DNA of 64,000 nucleotides. Source: JAAFIW01 sp031414805. Its GTDB lineage: Bacteria > Pseudomonadota > Gammaproteobacteria > Burkholderiales > Burkholderiaceae_C. Numbering within the stretch: the first letter of the stretch is position 1; the number at the start of each line of letters is the position of its first letter. Below are positions 52,431 through 60,709 of the stretch, piece after piece. A program made the translations under genes and the position numbers. The stretch lies in assembly GCA_031414805.1 (NCBI GenBank), contig JANOQJ010000005.1, positions 1-64,000 of the forward strand, in the 5' to 3' direction. The notes beneath the pieces were generated by a model that was not told the origin of the DNA, did not search any database, and saw only the letters and a list, made by a program, of their open reading frames with translations.

Positions 52431-53680
52431 GGGAACAATCCGATGGCTTGGTTCAATTGGGAGATGGCGCGCTGCACATCGGTGCGGGCACGGGCTTCTG
52501 AGAGGTCGGCGTCGAAGCTGTCGTTGTCGGCGCGCAGGCGGGTGGGCAGGTCGGCTTGGCCCAGTTGGTAGGACTTGGCGACCAGGCTTTGCACTTCCCG
52601 TGTCAAGCGCACACGTTCAGCCGCCACGGTTTGGGCAGCGCGGGCGGCGGCCAGGTCAGCTTGAGCTGCGGCAACGTCGGCTCCCACCTGGCGGGCAGCC
52701 GCATCAGCCTCGGCCTGCGCGGTGTCGAGCTCGGCGCGGGCTGCGGCCAGGCGTGGCAGGTTGCGGTTGTCACCGCCCAGGGGAATTTTCAAAGCCAAGC
52801 GCAGCGAGGTTTGGCCTGCGTCTTCGAATGCGCCGCGCTCACGGGTGATGCCAATGCCCAGCGCTATCGGGTCGCGCTGGTCGGCCTGCGTCAGTGCCAG
52901 CCTGGCTTGGGCGGCTTGCACTTGCGCTTGGGTGGCTTGCAGGGCCGGGTGGTCTGCGGTGGCTGCGTTTGCCGGTGCAGCCTCACCTTCCAGCGTCGCC
53001 ACGGCGCTCAGCCCGGTCAGCCCACGCCACTGGGCCTGCTGGCGGGCCAGCGTGCTGTCGGCGGCGGCTACAGAGGCGGTGGCTGCTTGCACGGCGGCCT
53101 GGGCTTGCAGGGCGTCCACCCGCGCAGTGTCACCGGCCTTCACGCGGCGCTGCACGTCTTGCAGCAGTGCGTTGGCCTCGGTCACTTTGCGCTGGGCAAC
53201 AGTTTGCTCGGCGCGGGCCGTGGCCAGGCTGGCGGCCAGCTCGCGCAGTTGCCCGGCCAGTTTCAGGCGGGCCAGGGTTTGCTGCGGCTCAAAGCCAGAC
53301 GTGTCGGCGGCAATCTGCCGCTGGGTGGCACTACGCACGCGGGGGCTCCACAGCGGCAGCTCCACTTCCGCCTCGTACTCGCGCAGGCCGCCATTGGCAT
53401 TCAGCCGGTCGGTGCGGTGGGCCAGCGTGGCCACGGCCTCACCCGCAAACCAGCCGTTGGCAGCGTTTTGCCGGGCTTGCAGTTCAGCGCGGCGGTTGTC
53501 AGCCGCGCGGGCCTGCGGGCTCAGGGCCCACGCGGCGTCCAGGGCTTGGCGCAGGCTGGGGGCGGAAACGGCAGGCGGTGCCGTAGCCGTCTGGCCCTGC
53601 GCGATAGCCTGTGTAACGGCCAGCGCAACACCGATCATGGCCAAGCGCGCTGGCTGGGTGAAAGAGAAGGAAAAAATCAA
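52427..53680 (-). CDS. czcC: CzcC-like TolC-family outer-membrane channel
   Basis: This 417-residue outer-membrane efflux protein has a signal peptide (to about residue 28) and two TolC-family repeats rich in Ala/Gln coiled coil (about residues 40-220 and 235-410). It forms the exit duct of the tripartite CzcCBA pump. It overlaps the downstream adaptor gene by four bases and lies 68 bases after the small His-rich gene. Family assignment is firm; metal specificity is not. Confidence 0.9.
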   Translation of the reverse strand: MIFSFSFTQPARLAMIGVALAVTQAIAQGQTATAPPAVSAPSLRQALDAAWALSPQARAADNRRAELQARQNAANGWFAGEAVATLAHRTDRLNANGGLREYEAEVELPLWSPRVRSATQRQIAADTSGFEPQQTLARLKLAGQLRELAASLATARAEQTVAQRKVTEANALLQDVQRRVKAGDTARVDALQAQAAVQAATASVAAADSTLARQQAQWRGLTGLSAVATLEGEAAPANAATADHPALQATQAQVQAAQARLALTQADQRDPIALGIGITRERGAFEDAGQTSLRLALKIPLGGDNRNLPRLAAARAELDTAQAEADAAARQVGADVAAAQADLAAARAAQTVAAERVRLTREVQSLVAKSYQLGQADLPTRLRADNDSFDADLSEARARTDVQRAISQLNQAIGLFP

Positions 53681-53748
53681 GGAAGCACTCCGAAGTAAAA
53701 CAAAACTTCGGTGAATGCCCTCCTGCTTGCGCAGGCATCAAGCGCAGG

Positions 53749-54129
53749 TCAGGTCAGAGCGGATTCACCACGGCGGGGCGTGGTGAATTGCCATTTGGGG
53801 CGCTCAATCTCGTCAGGTGGGGTGCTGGTGAATCCGGAGCTGGCCACCTGTGGCGCAGGCTCGTTGCCCGGAATTTGCAGCTTGGCACGCTCCACGCCAG
53901 CCAGTGCCGCGCTGTGCGAATGCCCGCAGTGCGCATGCAGACAGCCATCGTGCGATGGGTCGGTTTGCTCAAGCGTTTGCGCATCCGCTGACGGCTCGGG
54001 CGCGTGTGATGCATGGCTGTGACCCACGTTGTCCGAGAGGTGCACGGTGCCATGCGCATGCGCGCCGACCGACATCAGCATCATGCACAACATCAACAGA
54101 AAGCAGGCGATTCGGTTCACGGCGCGCAT
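53749..54129 (-). CDS. His-rich CzcI-like small protein
   Basis: This 126-residue protein has a signal peptide (to about residue 24, GAHAH). The mature part is rich in His and Cys (DNVGHSHASH, DGCLHAHCGHSHS), suggesting periplasmic zinc or cobalt binding. CzcI-like proteins precede czcCBA in related bacteria. The ATG at 54129 follows the DUF3703 gene by four bases, so both are in the operon. No clear ribosome-binding site is present. Confidence 0.72.
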   Translation of the reverse strand: MRAVNRIACFLLMLCMMLMSVGAHAHGTVHLSDNVGHSHASHAPEPSADAQTLEQTDPSHDGCLHAHCGHSHSAALAGVERAKLQIPGNEPAPQVASSGFTSTPPDEIERPKWQFTTPRRGESALT

Positions 54130-54133
54130 GGTA

Positions 54134-54565
54134 TCAGCGGGGAATGTCCGCACGTGGCGGGGGTGAATCAATTGCTTCGCGATCGGCCTTGTGCGCCGCA
54201 GCAATAAGCCACGCAACGGCAGCGCTGGGTTGCATAGGTTTAAACGCACTGACATCACTGCGCCCAGTGTTTCCCAGCGGTAGCCGGCCTGTGAGATGCC
54301 CGAGGGGCACCAAGCCCAGGCGCATGAGCTGCCCAGCGATTTCTTTGAGGTTGCGCTGCCGCCAGGCCATGCGCAGCATGGCCATATGCACTTGGCAGTG
54401 CAGCTCAAAAACGGTTTGCCCCACCACATGCGCAGCCTCCAGGCGCAGGCCACACTGCACATCGGCGGTGTGCGGCAGCGCCGAATATTCGGCCATGAGC
54501 CGTGTGAACGCGCGCCGCACAGCAGCTACGTCGTGTTCAGGTTGATGGGTGTTTTCGAAAGACAT
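54134..54565 (-). CDS. DUF3703 protein of the metal-resistance operon
   Basis: This 143-residue protein resembles DUF3703, found with heavy-metal efflux genes. It is soluble and helical, with conserved-looking LHTADVQCGLRLEAAHVVGQ-like segments containing Cys and His (PHTADVQCGL, ELHCQVHMAML). The start at 54565 is used; seven more residues are possible. It is the first gene of the czc cluster. Its function is unknown. Confidence 0.78.
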   Translation of the reverse strand: MSFENTHQPEHDVAAVRRAFTRLMAEYSALPHTADVQCGLRLEAAHVVGQTVFELHCQVHMAMLRMAWRQRNLKEIAGQLMRLGLVPLGHLTGRLPLGNTGRSDVSAFKPMQPSAAVAWLIAAAHKADREAIDSPPPRADIPR

Positions 54566-54794
54566 TCTGCAATTGGAAACCTTCAAGCCACTTCAAAGTC
54601 AAGCGGCAATCTTGCGGTCTTATCTTTCACGCACGCTCGGACTTCGCCAGCGAGTGCTAAGAGGGGGTTTCCATACCGCTGTAGGGTCGCCATCAAGCGC
54701 TTGGTTGGGCAAGATTAGCGAGTTTGGCCACGGTGCCGTGCCATCTAGCGTGCGGCACCACACTAACTGCAACATACCTAAGGGAAGATAAACC

Positions 54795-56636
54795 ATGCCT
54801 AAGCGTCCGTACCACTCAAACACCCACCCCATGCGCGTGCAGCAGATGGCTTGGCTGGGCACATTGTTCAGCGCGGCGCTGGTGGCGACCGGGTGCGGCG
54901 GAGGCGGCGGGGGTGACGCCATTGCAACGCCTGCGCCGATCGCCAGCCCGGCACCCGCACCGACACCCCCCAGCCCCGCACCCATCTCCAGCCCGAGCCC
55001 CGCGCCATCTACGCCTGCCCCGTCCCCAAGCCCTGCACCGACACCCCCACCGACCCCTGCACCCACACCCCCACCGCCCCCTGTACCGACCCCCCCCAGT
55101 CTGGCACCTGCCCCGGTGGTGGTACCGCCCCCGCCGACACCGGGCGCACCACCACCGCCAGCTCCTGCCGCGCCCGCACCGATCACTAGTCCGGCACCAG
55201 CACCAGCGCCTGCGTCGGTGCCCGGCTGGAGCGCAAGCGTGTTGCTGGGCAGCGTCAACGCCGCTGCGCCCGAGCGAGCCGTGAGGACAGCAGCTGGCAC
55301 GTGGGAGACACTGAATCTGACATCGGGCGGGGGGCTCGGTTTTGATGCCAGTGGCAATGCAATTGCGGTCTGGCGTCAGTACGACGGCACGCGTTTACAA
55401 GTGTGGACCAATCGCTACCTGGCCGCTTCTGGCTGGGGTACGGCCGCACAGATCAACACAGGCTCTGGCACCGGCTCTAGCGCAGGGGCTGCCCATGTGA
55501 TGGTGCGACCCAACGGAAACGCCAAAGCTTGGTGGACTGAAACAGGGGATGTCGTCACGAGTAATTTCACGCCCACTGGCGGATGGGGCAGCCCGACAAC
55601 CGTATCCATCGCGCCAGCCAGAAACATCAATTTCTGGCCCAGCACGGCCATTGCCAACACCGCGGGCGACACCACTTTGGTGTGGGACGACTACGTTCGA
55701 ACGGACGGCTACATCAATGTTTCCACCGGTCAATACACGGTGTGGACCAAACAGGTCAACAACGACGGCACCGTGAGCTTGACCCAGGCGCTGGCACCAC
55801 CTGTTTACATGTTCAAGTCAATCAACACCACCAACAGCCACAGCGGGGCCATGGGTCCCCGATTTGGTATCGATGCGCAAGGCAATGCGATGGCCATCTG
55901 GGTGGATAACGGCTCATCTATCAACGACAGCGACGCACGACCCATTCAAACTGCGCGCCGCGTCGCCGGCGTGTGGCAGTCCGTGCAGCCACTGCCCGTG
56001 GAGGGAGCACGTCGAATCAACGACTATGACCTGGCGGTTGCGGCCAATGGTGACGCCATGATGGTGTTCAACGGCACAACCACGACGGTAAATTTGGACT
56101 CACGATCCGTAGTCTGGAGCGGCGTGTCGGCACTGCGCTATGTGACGGGGCAGGGCTGGGATAAATCGCCCGTGTTAATTCAAAACACCAAGACTTACAC
56201 CACAGCACCCAAGCTGCTAGCCGACGGCGCGGGCAATATGTTGGCCGTCTGGGCCGAGCCGGGGACTGGCGTTTGGGCCAATCGCTATGTGGCCGGTTCG
56301 GGCTGGGGTACGCCCACCGCCGTACGCGCGCTGACAACCTATCACGAATACGACCCGTACGTTGCGGTCAACACCAAAGGCGATGCGGTAGTCGTCTGGC
56401 GGCAAACCGACACGAGCCGCAAACAGAGCATCTGGGCCAGCACCTTTGCGGCTGATACTGGCTGGCGCAGCCCTACCCAGCTCCAGGCCGAAGGCCCGCC
56501 CGACAGCAGCCTGAGCCCGGCAAAGAGCAATTCCCAATTGCGCGCCGCCGTAGACGCCAACGGCAATGCCACCGTGATCTGGGATTGGCATGACGGCACT
56601 CGCTACAACATGTGGACCGCCACGTTCAGGCGTTGA
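54795..56636 (+). CDS. Lipoprotein with proline linker and WD/propeller-like repeats
   Basis: The 613-residue protein has a lipoprotein signal ending VATGC (Cys at about residue 34) followed by a Gly run. A long Pro/Ala/Ser linker follows (about residues 46-142), and then about six weak repeats containing DASGNAIAVWRQ-like or DAQGNAMAIWVD-like units. The repeats suggest a beta-propeller or sugar-binding fold on the cell surface. GGAAG eight bases upstream supports the ATG at 54795. No family or partner is recognised. It is transcribed away from the czc cluster. Confidence 0.8.
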   Translation: MPKRPYHSNTHPMRVQQMAWLGTLFSAALVATGCGGGGGGDAIATPAPIASPAPAPTPPSPAPISSPSPAPSTPAPSPSPAPTPPPTPAPTPPPPPVPTPPSLAPAPVVVPPPPTPGAPPPPAPAAPAPITSPAPAPAPASVPGWSASVLLGSVNAAAPERAVRTAAGTWETLNLTSGGGLGFDASGNAIAVWRQYDGTRLQVWTNRYLAASGWGTAAQINTGSGTGSSAGAAHVMVRPNGNAKAWWTETGDVVTSNFTPTGGWGSPTTVSIAPARNINFWPSTAIANTAGDTTLVWDDYVRTDGYINVSTGQYTVWTKQVNNDGTVSLTQALAPPVYMFKSINTTNSHSGAMGPRFGIDAQGNAMAIWVDNGSSINDSDARPIQTARRVAGVWQSVQPLPVEGARRINDYDLAVAANGDAMMVFNGTTTTVNLDSRSVVWSGVSALRYVTGQGWDKSPVLIQNTKTYTTAPKLLADGAGNMLAVWAEPGTGVWANRYVAGSGWGTPTAVRALTTYHEYDPYVAVNTKGDAVVVWRQTDTSRKQSIWASTFAADTGWRSPTQLQAEGPPDSSLSPAKSNSQLRAAVDANGNATVIWDWHDGTRYNMWTATFRR

Positions 56637-56660
56637 ACGCCCTATTGCGTAAGCTCTACC

Positions 56661-56703
56661 ACTATCATTTCAATAGCTGCTTGAGCAATCAATACAAGGG
56701 CTG
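56661..56703 (-). repeat. Dispersed 45-bp repeat, copy 16
   Basis: The plus strand reads CATTTCAATAGCTGCTTGAG then CAATCAATACAAGGGCT. It lies between convergent genes. Confidence 0.8.
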
Positions 56704-56717
56704 CAGGCCGATTTGCC

Positions 56718-57938
56718 TTAAATCTGCTGCTTTTGCGCCTTCAACCCAAGCGCCAGCCGCGTTCCCCCACCCACCACGGCGGCAGTCGCCCAAAACACGG
56801 CTGGCACACCCACTGCCGCACCCGCCACGCCAAACAACAGCGGCATCAAGACGCTGGAGCCGTTGATCGCCATGAGCCGCAGGCCCAAGGCCTGGCCGTG
56901 CAGGTGCTCGGGGGTGATCTGGTGCAGGGTGCTCATGATCATGGGTTGCACGCTGCCCAAGGCCAATCCGAGCAACACCGAGCACGCGCCCATGGCGAGC
57001 GGGGCGCTGAGCAACGGGTAGATGGCCAGCAGCACGGCGGTGGCCAGCATGGCACCCGTAATCACGGCCCACTCGCGCACCCGCGCCGCCACCAGCGGCA
57101 GCAGCAGGCGCACGGCCACGGCGGCCATGGCAAATGCGCCCAGCAGGCTGCCAATCACCGAAGCACTCAGCCCGCGCTCGTGGCCTAGCACCGGCACCAA
57201 AAACGTGTGCACGTCCCAGCAGGCCGACAGCAGCCAGTTGACCAGCAACAGGCGGCGCAGGTCTTTGTCGGCCAGCAATCCCAGGGCATTACCCAACAGA
57301 CCTTTACCCAGCAGGCTGGTCGATGCGCCGGGTGGGGTTTCGGGCAAAGCCACCGGCGGCAACTCGGCCACGCCGCGCGTGAACCACCAGGTCAACAGCG
57401 GCAGCAAGGCCAACGCAAAAAACGCCACCCGAAAACCCGTCCACTCGCCTGCAAAGTTGCCTGCGGGGAACGCGGCGTAGTCAATCAACAAGCCTGCGGC
57501 AAACGGCCCCACAAAGTTCGACAGCGCCGGGCCAATGGCCAGCCAGCTGAACACCTGCTTGAGCTGGGTCGCGCCCACCGCCGCCCGCCCCACATGCCGC
57601 TGTAGCGCAATCGACGCCGCACCCGTCGCCCCACCCGTGCACAGCGCCGCGATGCAGAGCACCGCAAACACCGGCCACACCACCGCAGCCGCCGTACCCA
57701 CCACCGCCACAGCCGCCGCCCACACCATCGGCCTGCGCAGCCCGTGCTGGTCGGCAAAGCGCCCGGCCGGTAGCGCCAGAAACACCTGCATCAAGGCAAA
57801 CAAAGCCAGCAAAACCCCCACCGCCGCCTCGCTGTACCCCTGTCGCAAAGCCAGCAACGGCGCCGCCATGCGCAAGCCCGCCATGCAGGCATGCAGACAC
57901 ATCTGGGCGGCGATCAGGCGGGCGAGGGAGGCGGTCAT
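56718..57938 (-). CDS. MFS transporter
   Basis: This 406-residue major facilitator has twelve predicted helices, a normal length. Segments include ALPAGRFADQHGLRRP, the loop 2-3 motif (GxxxDxxGRR-like). It may export drugs or metabolites; the substrate is unknown. The ATG at 57938 is chosen, although no ribosome-binding site is visible and a GTG at 58040 would include a translated repeat copy. A truncated duplicate of its 5' end lies at 59866-60045. Confidence 0.85.
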   Translation of the reverse strand: MTASLARLIAAQMCLHACMAGLRMAAPLLALRQGYSEAAVGVLLALFALMQVFLALPAGRFADQHGLRRPMVWAAAVAVVGTAAAVVWPVFAVLCIAALCTGGATGAASIALQRHVGRAAVGATQLKQVFSWLAIGPALSNFVGPFAAGLLIDYAAFPAGNFAGEWTGFRVAFFALALLPLLTWWFTRGVAELPPVALPETPPGASTSLLGKGLLGNALGLLADKDLRRLLLVNWLLSACWDVHTFLVPVLGHERGLSASVIGSLLGAFAMAAVAVRLLLPLVAARVREWAVITGAMLATAVLLAIYPLLSAPLAMGACSVLLGLALGSVQPMIMSTLHQITPEHLHGQALGLRLMAINGSSVLMPLLFGVAGAAVGVPAVFWATAAVVGGGTRLALGLKAQKQQI

Positions 57939-57960
57939 GTGGCGGGGTTCGGATGCTCTG

Positions 57961-57997
57961 TATTTGATAGCTGTTTGAGCAGTATTTAAAAGGGCTG
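57961..57997 (-). repeat. Dispersed 45-bp repeat, copy 17
   Basis: The plus strand reads TATTTGATAGCTGTTTGAGC then AGTATTTAAAAGGGCT. It lies upstream of the MFS gene and is duplicated with it at 60066-60103. Confidence 0.8.
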
Positions 57998-58115
57998 CGG
58001 CACTTTTTAACCAGTTTAACGCCCACGAGAAGGTGCGCACTGGGCAGCCTCGGCAAATAACGTTGTGAGGCGACGGCTTCTTGAATATGAATCAAAAGAT
58101 GGCCGTTTGGCATTT

Positions 58116-58280
58116 AGGGAACCTCTGCAAAACCCCCTGCGGCCTGCAATCAAACGAACTTGGGCGCATCGCAGCGTTGTTTTTCTTACCAATAGCCCCG
58201 CTATTGACTGCAAAAAGACGCCTTGCGCTGCATCCCAATCCGTTCGCCGCAGTTCCGCAAAGGTTTTGCAGAGGCTCCCT
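58116..58280. mobile_element. 165-bp MITE-like element
   Basis: AGGGAACCTCTGCAAAACC at the left and its complement with one change (58262-58280) at the right form 19-bp terminal inverted repeats. The interior has no gene. A solitary copy of the same end is at 19516-19537. The parent transposon is not in the window and target duplication is unclear. Confidence 0.7.
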
Positions 58281-58324
58281 AGTCGGGTTGCCACGAGACA
58301 TTTACGGAATCGTCAGAAAACACG

Positions 58325-58550
58325 CCCCCCGTGACATTTCCGGGGCTACCAAATCCAACCACGAGCCAGAACGGACAACTTGCAAATTGGACTGCCCGAT
58401 GTGATGGGCATCAGAGCGCGCGACACCATCTTGCCGGTAGTGTCGATGTTTCACGTCAACGGCTGGGGCATTCCATATATTCCAGCCGCAATGTCATTCT
58501 TCCTGGCCCAAATATCTCAAATCTCTTCAGTCAACAGTTCAACGGTGATT
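58325..58550 (+). pseudogene. Fragment of a fatty acyl-CoA ligase gene
   Basis: Plus-strand translation gives VMGIRARDTILPVVSMFHVN followed by GWGIPYIPA, then NVILPGPNIS in another frame. Both match the centre of AMP-binding acyl-CoA ligases (the LPVVPMFHVNAWG and LVLPGP region). The fragment has at least one frameshift and no ends. It partly overlaps the 3' end of the DUF4952 gene. Confidence 0.65.
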
Positions 58551-58990
58551 TCAAAACTCGGTATTTCACGCCACTGCGAACGTTTGGAGACCGCCGTTTC
58601 CTCAGACACCATGGAGATGATGAAGGTTTGCTTTTTTGTCGACAGAAAGGAGGTGGCCGGGGAATCCCACTGACAACAGGATCGTTTCAACCTGTTCAGA
58701 CCCACTGACTTGATGAGTGTGGCTTCCACTTGCGCCGCAAACATTCCACGGACATGGTAGGTCGCGCGCAGTGGCTTGCCTTGCCGTTCTGGTTGAGAAA
58801 TGCATGTGATGAACGTCAGATGCGCTGGTTTTTTTTGTTGCTGCGCGAGAAAATCCGCGCACGCCGGTGAAGGTTTGGCCTCGCTACGAGCAATTGCAAC
58901 ACCGTGAGGTTCTTTTGCAAAAGACGCGCATGACAAAGCCACACATGCAAAAGCCAGGAATAGCGCCAAGATTGTCTGGAGCAGTTTCAT
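58517..58990 (-). CDS. DUF4952-like periplasmic protein, possible immunity protein
   Basis: The 157-residue protein has a signal peptide (to about residue 25). The mature part resembles DUF4952, with HLTFITCISQPE, ATYHVRGMFAAQVEATL, and SCCQWDSP. Four or more cysteines suggest disulfides. It overlaps the upstream gene by four bases (ATGA), so it is coupled to an L,D-transpeptidase-like protein without a signal peptide. That arrangement suggests a periplasmic immunity protein; this is inference. Confidence 0.7.
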   Translation of the reverse strand: MKLLQTILALFLAFACVALSCASFAKEPHGVAIARSEAKPSPACADFLAQQQKKPAHLTFITCISQPERQGKPLRATYHVRGMFAAQVEATLIKSVGLNRLKRSCCQWDSPATSFLSTKKQTFIISMVSEETAVSKRSQWREIPSFEITVELLTEEI

Positions 58991-59702
58991 GGGCGCGCCT
59001 TGGCAGGCTTGGTCACTGTCATCGAACCAATACTTTGCCCAGCAGATCCGGGCACGCGATGGGAAATAAGGTAGTTGTACAGCGCGGTCCATTTTTCTAA
59101 CTGATAAACGGTGACACATCCTTCAGATAAATTGCCAATGTGAATATAGCGGGAGCTGTTTTGGGAAGACCCAAGCAAGCCAATCGGAAACCAGACGTCA
59201 TTGCCAACGGTGCCCGGCGCTGCTGCCGCATATGCACCCGTGCTAATTTTCGCGTGGGAATAATCTGGTGCGAGGATGGAATGAGTGCCCGGCGCAATAG
59301 GCGAATATATAGTGCCCCATACACTATTCAGGGTCACCCGAGCGGTTTGCCCGTTAAACGATACATCTGCCCATTGCTGAAGCAATTCTCCTTTGAAGGT
59401 CGACACCGCTTTGACCGGTTCACCGACGTACTTCACTGCCATGGTCGCCGCACCGGCGGGTCCAGTGGCATTCAAATAAATAGCTGCATTGGCTGACGTT
59501 AACGAAGCCTCTTTCCCGACAGATATCGTGCCATCCATGATCGTGAAATAGGTGCGTCCACCTTCCTCCCGCATCACATTCACTTGGGTGTATTCGCACA
59601 GAGCGGCAAGCTGATTTGTTTTGGTAAGGCGAACCGACAACCAGCCCTGCTGTCCGCGCGTCGGGTATATTTTTTAACGGGCGGCTTGGGCGGTAAAGTC
59701 AT
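58987..59702 (-). CDS. L,D-transpeptidase-like protein, possible peptidoglycan-targeting effector
   Basis: The readable frame (from about 59672) has 227 residues ending at 58987. It contains IHIGNLSEGCVTV, resembling the catalytic His and SxGC of YkuD-like L,D-transpeptidases. No signal peptide is seen. A good start lies upstream: ATG at 59702 with AGGAA, giving MTLPPKPPVK, but in another frame; one extra A in the six-A run at 59670-59675 would join it and give about 238 residues. Without that, translation would begin at an internal TTG near 59640. The coupled DUF4952 partner fits a toxin/immunity pair. Family call is moderate. Confidence 0.6.
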
Positions 59703-59865
59703 AAGTTCCTGGGAAAGTTAATTTGATAAAAAAGCTGCAAGCTCCGGTTCGTAATAATAAGGTTGTACACACTGGTTTTGAACTTATTTTGACTTTGTAT
59801 CAAAAGACTTGGTTGGCCCTCAGTCAAACTTGAGGTGCGGTAGGAGCGAGGGGTGCATGTTGTGC

Positions 59866-60045
59866 AGGGTGAGGGTAGCAGCGCCAGAAACACCTGCATC
59901 AAGGCAACAGCGCAAGCAGCACACCCACCGCCATCTCGCTGTAGCCCTGGCGCAAAGCCAGCAACGGCGCCGCCATGCGCAAGCCCGCCATGCAGGCGTG
60001 CAGACACATCTGTGCGGCGATCAGGCGGGCGAGGGAGGCTGCCAT
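59866..60045 (-). pseudogene. Duplicated 5' fragment of the MFS gene
   Basis: Minus-strand translation from 60045 gives MAASLARLIAAQMCLHACMA, nearly identical to the start of the MFS transporter at 57938, and loses frame after about 45 codons. The adjoining repeat and leader (60046-60118) are duplicated too. No remainder of the gene follows. Confidence 0.8.
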
Positions 60046-60065
60046 ATGGCAGTTTTAGATGCTCT

Positions 60066-60103
60066 GTATTTGATAGCTGCTTGAGCAGTATTTAAAAGGG
60101 CTG
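60066..60103 (-). repeat. Dispersed 45-bp repeat, copy 18
   Basis: The plus strand reads TATTTGATAGCTGCTTGAGC then AGTATTTAAAAGGGCT. It is part of the segmental duplication shared with 57961-57997. Confidence 0.85.
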
Positions 60104-60185
60104 GTGGCACTTTTGGCTTAAATGAAGGGGGTTGTGCAGGCGCAGGAGGCACGCATCAAACCAGTTTATGAGCCAAACAGGCCAT

Positions 60186-60225
60186 TCGCCCTTGTGAATG
60201 CTGCTCACGCAGCTATGAAATATAG
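60186..60225 (+). repeat. Dispersed 45-bp repeat, copy 19
   Basis: It reads CGCCCTTGTGAATGCTGCTC then ACGCAGCTATGAAATATAG. It is about 500 bases upstream of the toxin-like operon. Confidence 0.75.
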
Positions 60226-60709
60226 AGTGAATGCGTTTGGTCTTGAAGCACCAGCACAAGGCCAAACCATTGGCCCTGCTGCACACAAATGGGCCAGATT
60301 CCCACTACGTCACGCCGAGGTTGCCACCGGAATGGCCTCGCCCACCGTGAGATCGGCACATACCAACCCCCACTTTTTTGTCTTTTTTTTGCACCTCCAA
60401 AGTCAACTTTTGCGCGTTTTGATTCCCAAATCACATGCATTTGTTGCTTTTAGCTAACTGTTGCAATTACTTTCTAAAAAGTTTAAACCCTTTCAATTCG
60501 GACCTTTTCCCGTAACGGAGCTGCGCGGCGTGCTATCGGTTTTGAGCATTCGCGCGCCGCATCCGGGCGAGAGGCCGCCGCCCGACCTTGCGGGAACATT
60601 CCGCGCCACAGACACTTCGCCCCGCATACCAACCCGGTTGCAAATGCGGCTGGCCCGCGCGGGGGCTGCATCCATTTATTGGTTCTTTCAATTTTTAGGG
60701 AATACGAAA
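60226..60709. other. Leader region of the alpha-PFT operon
   Basis: No gene is visible; short open frames lack conserved sequence. AGGGA lies eight bases before the ATG at 60710. A frame open from 60461 would add 83 residues to the next gene but reads as non-conserved sequence and is not preferred. Regulatory signals probably lie here. Confidence 0.45.

Noticed and set aside
59699..60007. A 102-codon minus-strand protein across the MFS fragment
   Set aside because: It is an out-of-frame reading of the duplicated MFS 5' end and has no independent support.
164..60225. The dispersed repeats as a CRISPR array
   Set aside because: Copies are far apart, in both orientations and often in coding regions, with no regular spacers and no cas genes.
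60461..60709. N-terminal extension of the first toxin-like gene
   Set aside because: The extra 83 residues are Arg/Pro-rich and unlike the helical body. AGGGA before the ATG at 60710 supports the shorter start.
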